Shown piece by piece: positions 45,982 to 54,602 of a DNA stretch of 64,000 nucleotides. The DNA is from Methylomonas sp. UP202 (GTDB taxonomy: Bacteria; Pseudomonadota; Gammaproteobacteria; Methylococcales; Methylomonadaceae): NCBI RefSeq assembly GCF_029910655.1, contig NZ_CP123897.1, positions 744,001 through 808,000 of the forward strand, in the 5' to 3' direction. The notes below the pieces were generated by a model. It had not been told where the DNA came from. It searched no databases and saw only the letters and a program-made list of their open reading frames with translations. Numbering within the stretch: position 1 is the first letter of the stretch; the number at the start of each line of letters is the position of its first letter. The position numbers and the translations under genes were made by a program.

Positions 45982-46728
45982 TTGAAACATTTGGAATTCC
46001 ATAACGCGACGAGAATCGGCTGGTTGCGGGCCGCGGTGTTAGGCGCCAACGACGGCATTGTGTCGGTATCGAGCCTCATTATCGGTGTGGCGGCTTCCCA
46101 TGCCGACCCGCAATCGATAGTGGTCAGTGGCGTTGCCGGACTGATGGCCGGCGCCATGTCGATGGCGGCCGGCGAATACGTATCGGTAAGCTCGCAAGTC
46201 GATACCGAACAAGCGGATTTAAAGCGGGAAGCGCGGGAGTTGGCGGAAAATCGCCATCACGAGCTAAACGAACTGACAACGATCTACGTGAGTAGAGGGC
46301 TACAACCCGAACTGGCTCGACAAGTGGCCGAGCAATTGATGGCGCACGATGCTTTGGCGGCCCACGCGCGGGATGAACTGGGTCTAACGGATATCGCCGC
46401 CGCTAGGCCCCTGCAGGCGAGTATCGTCTCGGCTCTGACATTTTCGCTGGGCGCTTTGTTGCCGCTTTCGATGGCGATGATTTTCCCGCATTTGCCGTTA
46501 GCTCCAGTCAGCCGATGGCTGATTGCGTTTGGCGGATCGGCTGCATTGTCCTTGATTAGTGCGGTAGGGGCGATTTCCTTGTTGGCGCTGATGTCGTTGG
46601 GCGCACTGTCCGCGAGGGCCGGCGGCGCATCGGTGTGGTTGGCGGTCGGACGGGTTTCGTTTTGGGGGATGTTGTCGATGATCGTAACCGCCGGCGTCGG
46701 TTTGCTGTTCGGTGCGGCAACCGCTTGA
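45982..46728 (+). CDS. VIT1/CCC1 family iron/manganese transporter
   Basis: 248 residues from TTG 45982, supported by TAGGAG five bases before. VIT signatures are NATRIGWLRAAVLGANDGIV with VSSLIIGVAAS, then GLMAGAMSMAAGEYVSVSSQ-VD-E. A cytoplasmic helical segment with many Glu (ADLKREARELAENRHHELNE) corresponds to the metal-binding hook. Three further helices make five in total. Moves Fe2+ or Mn2+ out of the cytoplasm. The short gap after the cytochrome gene suggests a shared transcript. Confidence 0.9.
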   Translation: MKHLEFHNATRIGWLRAAVLGANDGIVSVSSLIIGVAASHADPQSIVVSGVAGLMAGAMSMAAGEYVSVSSQVDTEQADLKREARELAENRHHELNELTTIYVSRGLQPELARQVAEQLMAHDALAAHARDELGLTDIAAARPLQASIVSALTFSLGALLPLSMAMIFPHLPLAPVSRWLIAFGGSAALSLISAVGAISLLALMSLGALSARAGGASVWLAVGRVSFWGMLSMIVTAGVGLLFGAATA

Positions 46729-47005
46729 GGGCGTAGCTCGCGCAGGCGGATGAATACGTCACCGCTTACAAGTGCTAAGCCGGCAAGCATTTCAATCGAA
46801 ACCTGCCAGTGCAGTTCCGCCACTCAAAACCGCCGGAATATCTGTGGGTCATGGCGAGTCTTGGGCGCCAACTATCGGGGAGCCAAGCCAAAAAGTCGAT
46901 TCAGGAAACTCAAGCTTCGTGGTGCGAACCGCAAAAATGTGCCGATGCTGGTGAGCAGAATCGGCGTTTCTGTATTTGGCTGGAATCCGCGACGGCGTTA
47001 GCTTG

Positions 47006-47773
47006 CTAAGCCGCGGCATCCAACGGTCTCAATGCCGATGGCGCGCTGACGGCCGGCAGCGGCACCGCGCCGCTAAACGGCTCGTCCTGAAAGCCCGCGT
47101 CGTCGGCAAACACGACGCGTTGGCTAGCGGTAGGCCGGTCCGGCAAGCGGTACCATGGCATCAGACCGGCGGCTTGTGCGGAAACCGGGCCGCGAGCTTG
47201 GAAATCCATCTTGCCTTGTTCCGTGCAATATTTCATTTGAGTGAGTGCGTTGGCAATGTAATTCAAACGTTTCCAACCGCGTAATTTGGCGTGCCAGCGC
47301 GATTGATCCTGTTTGCGGTTCTCCAGAAAGGCCAGATAGTTGCTCTGCGACAGTACCGACTCGACTTCGTAGGCAAAGGTCAACATCTGGCTACGGGTCC
47401 ATTCGGCCGGAATGCCGCTGTGGACCAGGGTGTAATTGAGTTTGCTGTCGTGGTGGATCAGGCCTCGTCGGCGCAGCCAATTCAGTAATTCGTCGCGGTC
47501 CGGGGCTTCCAGCACTGCGCTGTTGCTGCCTTGAGCGGGCGAGAAGCCGGCGGCTTGCATCAATAATTCCAGATCTTGGTTGCCCAGCACGCAGACCGCG
47601 CTTTTTCCCAGTCCCTTGACGTAACGCAGAACCTCCAGCGATTCTAGCCCGGCGCCGACCAGGTTGCCGGTCAGCCATAAGCGGTCGGTTGCGGGATCGA
47701 AGCCGACGTCGTCCAAGCATTTGCGCAAAGCACTGAAATGGCCGTCGATACTACCTATCGCATAAATCGTCAT
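47006..47773 (-). CDS. ApaH-like protein with degenerate metal site
   Basis: 255 residues aligned throughout with symmetrical Ap4A hydrolase ApaH: start MTIYAIGSIDGHFSALRKCL, then DRLWLTGNLVGAGLESLEVL, LGNQDLELL, LEAPDRDELLNWLRRRGLI, YTLVHSGIPAEW and LRGWKRLNYIANALTQMKYC. Catalytic positions have changed: GDxHG is GSIDG, GDLV is GNLV, GNHD is GNQD, and the GHWA block near the end is missing (VFADDAGF instead). Only the VHSG histidine seems kept. It is therefore unlikely to hydrolyse Ap4A and may be a binding or regulatory paralogue. The usual apaG/ksgA neighbours are absent. Confidence 0.8.
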   Translation of the reverse strand: MTIYAIGSIDGHFSALRKCLDDVGFDPATDRLWLTGNLVGAGLESLEVLRYVKGLGKSAVCVLGNQDLELLMQAAGFSPAQGSNSAVLEAPDRDELLNWLRRRGLIHHDSKLNYTLVHSGIPAEWTRSQMLTFAYEVESVLSQSNYLAFLENRKQDQSRWHAKLRGWKRLNYIANALTQMKYCTEQGKMDFQARGPVSAQAAGLMPWYRLPDRPTASQRVVFADDAGFQDEPFSGAVPLPAVSAPSALRPLDAAA

Positions 47774-48212
47774 GGTCTCGTTCCGAGGGGAATCGTTAAG
47801 GGCACTCGATTTGGCTATCAAATTGGATGCCAGTTCGGCTGTCTGATGTTGGGTCGTCGATTATTTGACTCTAGCACTTGAATTTACTGAGGGGCGCGCT
47901 TGGTCTTCGGTTGAAAGCGGTATGCCGAATGGCGATTCCCTTCGGCGATTGCTTGATTATTCGGTTTGCTTTGTCGGGACTGCGACAAAAAGCCGGGCAT
48001 GCGCTCGCGATAAGGGGCGGATAACGAGTGGGGTGGCCGGCGGTGCCAACCCGCTTGGGTTCCATTCCGAGCCGGACGCCATGGACGGATTGAAGCCAAC
48101 CATCCGTGACGCTGGATGCCTGCTTCCCGGCCGGCATGACGGTCTTGAACATATCCGACAAAGTAGAATTCGAAACGGGGGATAAACACCTGAATGTCCA
48201 AGGTGCCGTTCG

Positions 48213-48256
48213 CTGAGCGGAGTCGAAGCGAAATGGCTGGCTTCGACTCCGCTCAG
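48213..48256. repeat. Perfect 16-bp REP-like palindrome
   Basis: Arms CTGAGCGGAGTCGAAG and CTTCGACTCCGCTCAG (48213-48228, 48241-48256) with a 12-base loop. This is a common proteobacterial REP core. It lies in the 810-base gap between the divergent ApaH-like and porin genes. Confidence 0.8.
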
Positions 48257-48342
48257 CCAGCGGCTACATTGCTCGCTTAGCCACCGGCTACATTGTCCGC
48301 CCAGCCACAGGCTTGCATTGCCCGCTCAGCCAGCGGCTGACA
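48250..48342. repeat. Short tandem repeat, 24-25 bp x 3.8 units
   Basis: Directly out of the REP arm, units starting CGCTCAGCCAGCGGCTACAT repeat at 48250, 48274, 48298 and 48323 with a few changes. The first unit overlaps the REP arm, so the array seems to have grown from the REP sequence by slippage. No coding sense. Confidence 0.75.
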
Positions 48343-48476
48343 TGGACTGTCGCCGTTTAACTTCGGGCATTGGTAACCGCCTTCTGCCAAACGCCCTCCG
48401 AATAGCTACTCGAATTAGTTTTCGGCATCGTGGACCTTGTCGCAAAAACACGACGTTTTTTTGCGTTGCCGTCACG

Positions 48477-48495
48477 CTGTCACAAAGCTGTCATA
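48477..48495 (+). promoter_or_regulatory. Pho box (PhoB-binding site)
   Basis: The sequence CTGTCACAAAGCTGTCATA has two CTGTCA half-sites spaced 11 bases from start to start, the standard PhoB arrangement, and lies 89 bases before the porin ATG. Predicts activation of the porin under phosphate limitation. Confidence 0.85.
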
Positions 48496-48583
48496 TTGCC
48501 TGCCTAAAATGCCTCCCAACTCGCCGAACAGCCGAAAGCGGCTCGGTAATGTGTTGATTTTATTAAATATCGGAGACATCGAA

Positions 48584-50200
48584 ATGAAGTTTTCTAAACT
48601 GGGTTTGGCGGTGGCGGCGTTGTTGGGCGCCGGTTCGGCCGGTCAAGCGCTGGCATTGGACTTGTACGTGGATACCAAAACCCAGCAAATTTTTGCCGAG
48701 CCCGGCCCAGGCCGGACCAAATTAGGCTCGTTCGAGCGAGTGGAAGACGGTGCTAATCAAAAAGCCGAAATGAGTGCACAGAAAGCCGAGATCGCGCACA
48801 TTAAGGAAGAGCTGGCATTGAAAAACAACGAATTGAAAGCGTTGGACGAACACGTCAAGGACGAAAAATACGGCGAGTTGCAAATCAACGAAAAAGGCAT
48901 CAAGTTCGAAAGCAAGGACGGCAATTTCGAAATGATGATCAACGGCCGTATGCAAGTGGATTCGCAAACCAATGTCTCGGGCTTGAGCAATCACGGTATC
49001 GCCGATCCGACCGGGGCGAATACCACTAATCAATTGGCCGACGGTGCCGGCATCCGCCGCGCGAGGATCGGTATCGAGGGTAGCTATTTCAAGGATTTCG
49101 GCTACAAGTTCGAATATGACTTTGCGCGCGGCAACGGTACGGTGGCGAGTGGTCTAACCGACGCCTTCCTGACTTGGAACGGCTATGCGCCGTTTCAAGT
49201 GAAAGTTGGTCAGTTCAAAGAACCGTTCAGCATGGAAGAAGCCACCAGCAACCGCTATTTGACCTTCATCGAGCGTAATAACGTGGTTAATACGTTTTCG
49301 GATAACGACAACGCATACAAAGTCGGCTTGGGTTTAGGTTACTCGGAACCGCGTTGGACCGCGAATATGGCATTGCAGACCGAATCGGTCGGCTCTGGCG
49401 GCGCGTCGAGCAGCACCAGTTCCTTGAATACGATGGGTAACACCAACCGCAATAACGGTTCCGGCGACACCGGTTGGGGCGTTACCGGTCGCGTGACCGG
49501 TCTGCCTTGGTTCGAAGACAAAACCAAATTCCTGCATGTCGGTTTGTCGGGTTCCGAGCGCCAGATCGACAATAATTTCCTGGCGAACGGAACGTATAGC
49601 AACGGCGGCATCAGTTTCGGCAACCAGATCAACACCAACGTCGATAGAACCTACATTCTAAACACCGGCAATTTGACGGCGACTAATGGTTCGAGAATCG
49701 CCCAACGGATCGCGCGATTCGGCGGCGAAACCGCGTTGGTCTACGGTCCGTTCTCGGCACAAGCCGAATACATTCAGGCCAACGTTTCCGGTAAAGGTTA
49801 TCACGACGAGATGTTGAACGGTTGGTACGGTTACGCCAGCTACTTCCTGACCGGCGAATCGAGAGCGTACAAAACATCTACCGGCGCTTGGGATAGAATC
49901 AAGCCTAACCGCAACTTCAGTGCGCGCGGCGGCTGGGGCGCTTGGGAGCTGGCGGCCGGCTACGATTATTTGAACTTGATCGACGGCAGCATCAACGGTG
50001 GCCGTGCGCAAACCGCCAAGTTCGGTATTAACTGGTATCCGAACTCGCATATTCGGATGATGGCTAACTTTGTCCATGCGTTGAATATCGACACTGCCGG
50101 CGTAATTAACGCCGCAAACGGCTCGGCGAACGCTCGTGCTCGCGCCTATAACAGTTCCAACTTCGACGTGGTTGAATTGCGCGCGCAAGTTGACTGGTAG
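48584..50200 (+). CDS. Phosphate-selective porin (OprP/OprO type)
   Basis: 538 residues from ATG 48584 (GGAGA 7 bases upstream). Upstream in-frame starts are rejected because this one gives a signal peptide MKFSKLGLAVAALLGAGSAG-QALA and because the Pho box overlaps the longer frame. Mature part: short N-terminal strand, a coiled coil (about residues 50-90, EMSAQKAEIAHIKEELALKN), then a 16-strand-type barrel with FEMMINGRMQVDSQ, GIRRARIGIEGSYFKDFGYK, VKVGQFKEPFSMEE and the C-terminal VELRAQVDW with a terminal aromatic residue. Matches Porin_O_P. Outer membrane, trimeric in relatives. The Pho box explains regulation; a terminator follows. Confidence 0.92.
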   Translation: MKFSKLGLAVAALLGAGSAGQALALDLYVDTKTQQIFAEPGPGRTKLGSFERVEDGANQKAEMSAQKAEIAHIKEELALKNNELKALDEHVKDEKYGELQINEKGIKFESKDGNFEMMINGRMQVDSQTNVSGLSNHGIADPTGANTTNQLADGAGIRRARIGIEGSYFKDFGYKFEYDFARGNGTVASGLTDAFLTWNGYAPFQVKVGQFKEPFSMEEATSNRYLTFIERNNVVNTFSDNDNAYKVGLGLGYSEPRWTANMALQTESVGSGGASSSTSSLNTMGNTNRNNGSGDTGWGVTGRVTGLPWFEDKTKFLHVGLSGSERQIDNNFLANGTYSNGGISFGNQINTNVDRTYILNTGNLTATNGSRIAQRIARFGGETALVYGPFSAQAEYIQANVSGKGYHDEMLNGWYGYASYFLTGESRAYKTSTGAWDRIKPNRNFSARGGWGAWELAAGYDYLNLIDGSINGGRAQTAKFGINWYPNSHIRMMANFVHALNIDTAGVINAANGSANARARAYNSSNFDVVELRAQVDW

Positions 50201-50242
50201 GTGCCGTTCCGTTGGGCAAGGATGCCCGCTAATCACCGAAAG

Positions 50243-50279
50243 CCGCCTCGATTCCTGAAAAGGACGAGGCGGTTTTTTT
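50243..50279 (+). terminator. Rho-independent terminator after porin gene
   Basis: Stem CCGCCTCG/CGAGGCGG, 14-base loop, then TTTTTTT; 42 bases after the porin stop codon. Confidence 0.93.
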
Positions 50280-50349
50280 ATGGTGCGTTGGGTGAGACCG
50301 AGTACCGTGGTAAATTTGCCGGCATTCATTGACTGCAAGGTATTTGCCT

Positions 50350-51777
50350 ATGTACCCCACGATGCGCCAGTTGCTGTTCCGTCCGGTCATTTTCGTCAGC
50401 TTTGTGCTGGGCATCCTGGTGGTTGGCGAATTGGCGGCCATCGGTCGGCTGACCTGGGTGAACGATCAACGCATTCACACCATAGAGCAGGACATTGGCC
50501 GTGGCCGGCATCTGGAAGAAACGATATTCGAACTACTGCATTTGCAGCTCAGCTTGTCGGCCGAGGAAGGCGTCAGCGACGCCGAGAAAGTCCAAAAAGC
50601 CGCGATTCAGGCGCAATTGTTGGACAGTCTGCAAGATTACGATGCGGCGATCCCGGTCGATTTGCAGCAATTGCAGGACATATTCGCCAAGGCGGTGCAA
50701 GGCGATCGCACCAATCTGCTGACAGCCTTGCAAGTCATCAAGCAGGTGCTGGACAAGCAAGCCATGGAGGAAGAGAAGCTGCTGATCAACATCGAGGACG
50801 ATGGTCAATTGGAAATGCAGCTGGCGGTCATTTTGCCGTTTTTGTTGCTTTGGGTGGTTAGCTATTTCTTCCGAAACAACGTCTTGGAGCCGTTGGACGC
50901 TTTGAAAGCCTTGTTGTCCGGTCTGGCCGAAGGCGAAATGAAGCCGATCACCCGGACCACCTCCGATCCGTTGATGCATTCGTTATTCGATCGCTACAAC
51001 CATCTGGTGTCTCGCTTGGTCGAATTGGAGCAAGAGCATTTGGAACATACCGCGTCGCTGGAATATCGGGTGCGCCAAACCACGCACGCATTGCTCGAAC
51101 GCAGTCAGCAATTGGCCAAGGCCGAGCGCTTGGCGGCGCTGGCCGAATTGGCCGCCAGCACCGCCCACGAGTTGCGCAATCCGTTGGCCAGCATCCAACT
51201 GGCGCTGGAAAATATGTTGGCGGAATGCCGAGACAGCGATTTGGCGGAACGCATGCAGTTGGTCTATCGCGAAGTGCAACGCTTGACGCGCAATTTGAAC
51301 GATTTACTGGCTTCGGCGCGCGGTAACGATGCGGCGGCGCAGCGGATCGCGGTCGCGCCGGTCGTCGCCGAATTGCTGACCTTGCTGAAGTATCAGGCTC
51401 AGGAAAATATCGGATTCGATTGCGAAATCGACGCCGATGTTCATGTGTTTCTGCCGGAAAGCGAGTTCCGGCAAGTGTTGCTCAATCTATTGTTGAATTC
51501 GATACAGGCGATAGGCCCCAACAGCGGCACGGTCAGAGTCACCGGCAGGGTCGAAAACGGGCGCTTGCTATTGACGGTGAGCGATAGCGGGCCGGGCTTT
51601 AGCGGCGATTTCCTGCGGCACGGCATTCGCCCTTTCGTCAGCCTTAAGGACGGCGGCAGCGGTTTGGGCTTGGCGATGGTGCAACGCTTCGTCAAGGATA
51701 GGCAAGGCCGGCTGGATCTGCGCAACAGCCCGGACGGTCACGCTTGCGTCACCCTGAATTTGCCGGTGACCGTTTAG
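50350..51777 (+). CDS. Sensor histidine kinase
   Basis: 475 residues from ATG 50350 (AAGG nine bases upstream; TTG 50329 is an alternative). Membrane helix 1 is about residues 10-32 (FVSFVLGILVVGELAAI), a periplasmic helical sensor of about 120 residues follows, and helix 2 is LQLAVILPFLLLWVVSYFF-like. A HAMP-like linker (NNVLEPLDALKALLSGLAEG) and a coiled region lead to the H-box STAHELRNPLASIQLALENM, then the N-box LLNLLLNSIQAIG, G1 DSGPGF and G2 GSGLGLAMVQ. All catalytic residues are present. The partner should be the NtrC-type regulator at 52789, with the transporter gene between them. Confidence 0.9.
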   Translation: MYPTMRQLLFRPVIFVSFVLGILVVGELAAIGRLTWVNDQRIHTIEQDIGRGRHLEETIFELLHLQLSLSAEEGVSDAEKVQKAAIQAQLLDSLQDYDAAIPVDLQQLQDIFAKAVQGDRTNLLTALQVIKQVLDKQAMEEEKLLINIEDDGQLEMQLAVILPFLLLWVVSYFFRNNVLEPLDALKALLSGLAEGEMKPITRTTSDPLMHSLFDRYNHLVSRLVELEQEHLEHTASLEYRVRQTTHALLERSQQLAKAERLAALAELAASTAHELRNPLASIQLALENMLAECRDSDLAERMQLVYREVQRLTRNLNDLLASARGNDAAAQRIAVAPVVAELLTLLKYQAQENIGFDCEIDADVHVFLPESEFRQVLLNLLLNSIQAIGPNSGTVRVTGRVENGRLLLTVSDSGPGFSGDFLRHGIRPFVSLKDGGSGLGLAMVQRFVKDRQGRLDLRNSPDGHACVTLNLPVTV

Positions 51778-51843
51778 ATCGGCTTGGGCTTGGCGGCCGG
51801 CAACTGCTAGACTAGTCGGCCTTTTTTCATGGTTTTTCCGCCT

Positions 51844-52782
51844 ATGTCTCAATCCAATTCGCTGACGGCTTACGGCTGGCTATCGATAGCGGCCGCGCTG
51901 AGCACGATAGCGCTGAAAAGTTACGCCTACTGGTTGACCGATTCGGTCGGTTTACTGTCCGATGCGTTGGAATCGCTGATTAACTTGGTCGCCGCGATCA
52001 TCATGGTGATCGTGCTGAGCGTATCGGCCCGGCCGCCGGACGATAGCCACGCTTACGGCCACGAAAAGATCGAGTATTTTTCCAGCGGCGCCGAGGGCAT
52101 CATGATTGTGTTGGCGGCTTGCAGTATCGCTTTTGCCGCCTGGGAAAGGCTTTGGCATCCGCAAGCTTTACAGCAGCTCGACTTAGGCATCGCGGTGTCG
52201 GTGTTCGCGTCGTTGATCAATCTGACGGTGGCGCGCATATTGATTGGTGTCGGGCGCTCACGTCAATCGATTACTCTGGAGGCCGACGGCAAGCATCTGA
52301 TGACCGACGTCTGGACGACGGTCGGCATTTTAGGCGGCATTGCGCTGATCGCGGTCGCCAACCGCTACGACCGCGAACTGGCGCTGGCCCACCAACTGGG
52401 ACTCGCAGGGTGGGACGTGCTCGACCCGCTGATTGCGTTTCTGGTGGCCGTGCAAATCGTTTGGGCCGGATTTCAGTTGATTACTCGGACGGTTGCCGGG
52501 CTGATGGACGCGGCGATGGCGCCGGACGAAGTCAGGGAAATTATTCAGGTGTTGGAGCATTACGCGGTCGAGCGCGGTATCGCTTACCACGCCTTGCGTA
52601 CCCGCTACGCCGGCGCGCGGCGCTTCATGTCGGTGCACGTTTTGGTACCGGGTGGTTGGAGCGTCCAGCAAGGCCACGATTTGCTGGAGGAAATCGAAAG
52701 CCGTTTGATGGATTGCTTCGATAATATCGACATCGACACCCATTTGGAACCGATTGAAGATTTGGCCTCCTGGGAGCATTGA
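51844..52782 (+). CDS. Cation diffusion facilitator (CDF) metal transporter
   Basis: 312 residues from ATG 51844 (ATG 51829 adds five residues; no clear ribosome-binding site for either). Six membrane helices. CDF signatures are DSVGLLSDALESLINLVAAI with the D-x-x-x-D metal site, HAYGHEKIEYFSSGAEGIMI between helices 2 and 3, and HLMTDVWTTVG carrying the H-x-x-x-D of helix 5. The C-terminal cytoplasmic domain has YHALRTRYAGARRFMSVHVL and ends IDTHLEPIED, with metal-site His/Asp. Exports Zn2+, Fe2+ or similar in exchange for H+. It sits between a histidine kinase and its likely response regulator, 6 bases before the latter. Confidence 0.92.
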   Translation: MSQSNSLTAYGWLSIAAALSTIALKSYAYWLTDSVGLLSDALESLINLVAAIIMVIVLSVSARPPDDSHAYGHEKIEYFSSGAEGIMIVLAACSIAFAAWERLWHPQALQQLDLGIAVSVFASLINLTVARILIGVGRSRQSITLEADGKHLMTDVWTTVGILGGIALIAVANRYDRELALAHQLGLAGWDVLDPLIAFLVAVQIVWAGFQLITRTVAGLMDAAMAPDEVREIIQVLEHYAVERGIAYHALRTRYAGARRFMSVHVLVPGGWSVQQGHDLLEEIESRLMDCFDNIDIDTHLEPIEDLASWEH

Positions 52783-52788
52783 CCGAAC

Positions 52789-54174
52789 ATGAACGACACG
52801 TTGCTGATTATCGAGGACGAAACCCTGCTCGGCTCGGAGCTGGCCCGATTTTTCCGAAAGAAGAACTGGGAAGTTTCGGTGACCGAATCGATACGCGAAG
52901 CCGAAGAGCATTTGTTGAAACAGGCCATCGATCCGCTCGTGGTTTTGTCGGATATGAATCTGCCCGACGGTAACGCTCTGGATTTGCTGGAGCGGATCAA
53001 GGATAAAAACGCTTGCAGCAGCGAATGGGTGTTTTTGACCGGTTACGGTAGCGTCGCGGATTCGGTACGCGCGGTGCGTTTGGGGGCTTACGATTTCGTC
53101 GAAAAGCCCTGCGAATTGGAGCGCTTGAATTTATTGGTCGAGGGCGCGGCCCGTAGCGCCAGGGCACAGCGCCGAGTATTGCAGCAGGCAACGGCCCAAC
53201 AGCGCCGCTACAGCGTCGACGCGCTGATCGGCGGCAGTCCGGCGTCGGTGGCGCTACGCGGCATGATGACGCAGATTGCCCAAGTGCCGTTTTCCAGTCT
53301 GATCGTCAGCGGCGAAACCGGTACCGGCAAGGGTTTGATCGCTCGTATCCTGCATTGCGCCGGCGCGCGGTCCCACGCGCCGTTGATCGAAATCAATTGC
53401 GCGGCCTTGCCCAGGGAATTACTGGAATCGGAGTTGTTCGGCTATGAGGCCGGCGCGTTTACCGGCGCCAAGAAGCGCCATCGCGGCCTGTTCGAGCAAG
53501 CCCATACCGGCACCTTGTTCCTGGACGAGATCGGCGAGATGGATCTGGATCTGCAAACCAAACTGTTGAAAGCCGTCGAGGACTTGCGGATTCGTCGCTT
53601 GGGCGGCGAGTCCGAAATCGACATTGACGTGCAGATCATCGCCGCAACCAATCTGGATTTGGCCGAAAAGGTCAGGGACGGGCAGTTTCGGCGGGATTTG
53701 TATCACCGGCTGAACGTGATGAGTCTGCGGGTGCCGCCGTTACGCGAGCGTAAACAGGACTTGGACGAATTGGTGCCGATATTCATCGCCGACAGTAATC
53801 GCAAGTCGGCCAAAAACGTCCGCAATATTTCCGAAACGGCCTGGCAGGCGCTCAAGCGTTACGACTGGCCGGGCAATATCCGCGAATTGCGCAACGTGTT
53901 GGAGCGTTGCGTGCTGTTGGCCAGCGATGAGAATTTTCCGGAACAATGGTTGCAGTTACCGGATCTCGGCGGTCAAACATCGGCGGGCGTGCGCGGCGAC
54001 GGTATTTATTTGCCGCTGGATGGCAGCTTGAGTTTGCAGGACATCGAGAAATTCGTGATCCAGGAAGTGTTGAACCGGACCGACGAAAATGTCACCGCCG
54101 CGGCCCGCATGTTGGGCACGACGCGCGAAACCTTGCGCTATCGGGTCCAGAAATACAATCTGAAATGCAAATAA
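52789..54174 (+). CDS. NtrC-family sigma-54-dependent response regulator
   Basis: 461 residues. The receiver domain (1-120) has the acidic pair IIEDE, phospho-acceptor Asp in VVLSDMNLPDG, the switch Thr in FLTGYGS and Lys in VEKPCE. The AAA+ domain has Walker A SGETGTGKG, the sigma-54 contact GAFTGA in YEAGAFTGAKKR, Walker B GTLFLDEIGEMDL and the arginine-finger segment FRRDLYHRLNV. A Fis-type helix-turn-helix ends the protein (TDENVTAAARMLGTTRETLR). It is complete and follows the CDF gene by 6 bases. With the kinase it should control a sigma-54 promoter, possibly that of the transporter itself. Confidence 0.95.
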   Translation: MNDTLLIIEDETLLGSELARFFRKKNWEVSVTESIREAEEHLLKQAIDPLVVLSDMNLPDGNALDLLERIKDKNACSSEWVFLTGYGSVADSVRAVRLGAYDFVEKPCELERLNLLVEGAARSARAQRRVLQQATAQQRRYSVDALIGGSPASVALRGMMTQIAQVPFSSLIVSGETGTGKGLIARILHCAGARSHAPLIEINCAALPRELLESELFGYEAGAFTGAKKRHRGLFEQAHTGTLFLDEIGEMDLDLQTKLLKAVEDLRIRRLGGESEIDIDVQIIAATNLDLAEKVRDGQFRRDLYHRLNVMSLRVPPLRERKQDLDELVPIFIADSNRKSAKNVRNISETAWQALKRYDWPGNIRELRNVLERCVLLASDENFPEQWLQLPDLGGQTSAGVRGDGIYLPLDGSLSLQDIEKFVIQEVLNRTDENVTAAARMLGTTRETLRYRVQKYNLKCK

Positions 54175-54179
54175 TCCGT

Positions 54180-54602
54180 TCAGGATTCGGTCATCGTCAG
54201 CACCGCTTCCCGGCTGACGCCGTTGTGAATTTGAAAAGCGCGCAATTCCAATACGCCCTTGGTATTCAACGAAACGATCAATTGCAAGGCCGTCGGATAT
54301 CCGCTTTGCTCGATGTCGGCCGGCGACGGGACGGCCGGAGCGCTGGGATGAGAATGATAGATAGCGAATAGTGTTTCGCCTTTATCGCGCATCTGCTTCA
54401 TCGCGGCAATTTGTTGGCGGCTGTCGAGCAAAAAGCGGGTGCCGGGTGTTTCGGCATCGTTGGCGATCGGGTAGCAGCTAATGGGTTTGCCGTCCGCGTC
54501 GGCGCCGATTAGACCGCAAACTTCCGCCTCGGGCGACTGTTGCGCCAAGTGCAGCAGTTGATTGGTGAGTTTGCGTGGGAGTTGGATTTCCGGTCTGTTC
54601 AT
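54180..54602 (-). CDS. M67-family (JAMM/MPN) metallopeptidase
   Basis: 140 residues from ATG 54602 (ATG 54614 adds MATP). The JAMM zinc site is complete: upstream Glu in AEVCGLIGAD, then IYHSHPSAPAVPSPADIEQS with H-x-H-P, Ser and Asp. Bacterial members of this kind trim C-terminal extensions from ubiquitin-like sulfur carriers (Mec+/CysO or ThiS-like partners). No such partner is next to it. It overlaps the prmC end by 4 bases and so belongs to the hemA-prfA-prmC transcript; it converges with the NtrC-type gene with a 5-base gap. Confidence 0.9.
   Translation of the reverse strand: MNRPEIQLPRKLTNQLLHLAQQSPEAEVCGLIGADADGKPISCYPIANDAETPGTRFLLDSRQQIAAMKQMRDKGETLFAIYHSHPSAPAVPSPADIEQSGYPTALQLIVSLNTKGVLELRAFQIHNGVSREAVLTMTES

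Noticed and set aside
48250-48342. CRISPR-like array
   Set aside because: Units are contiguous without spacers and vary in sequence; no cas genes are nearby.
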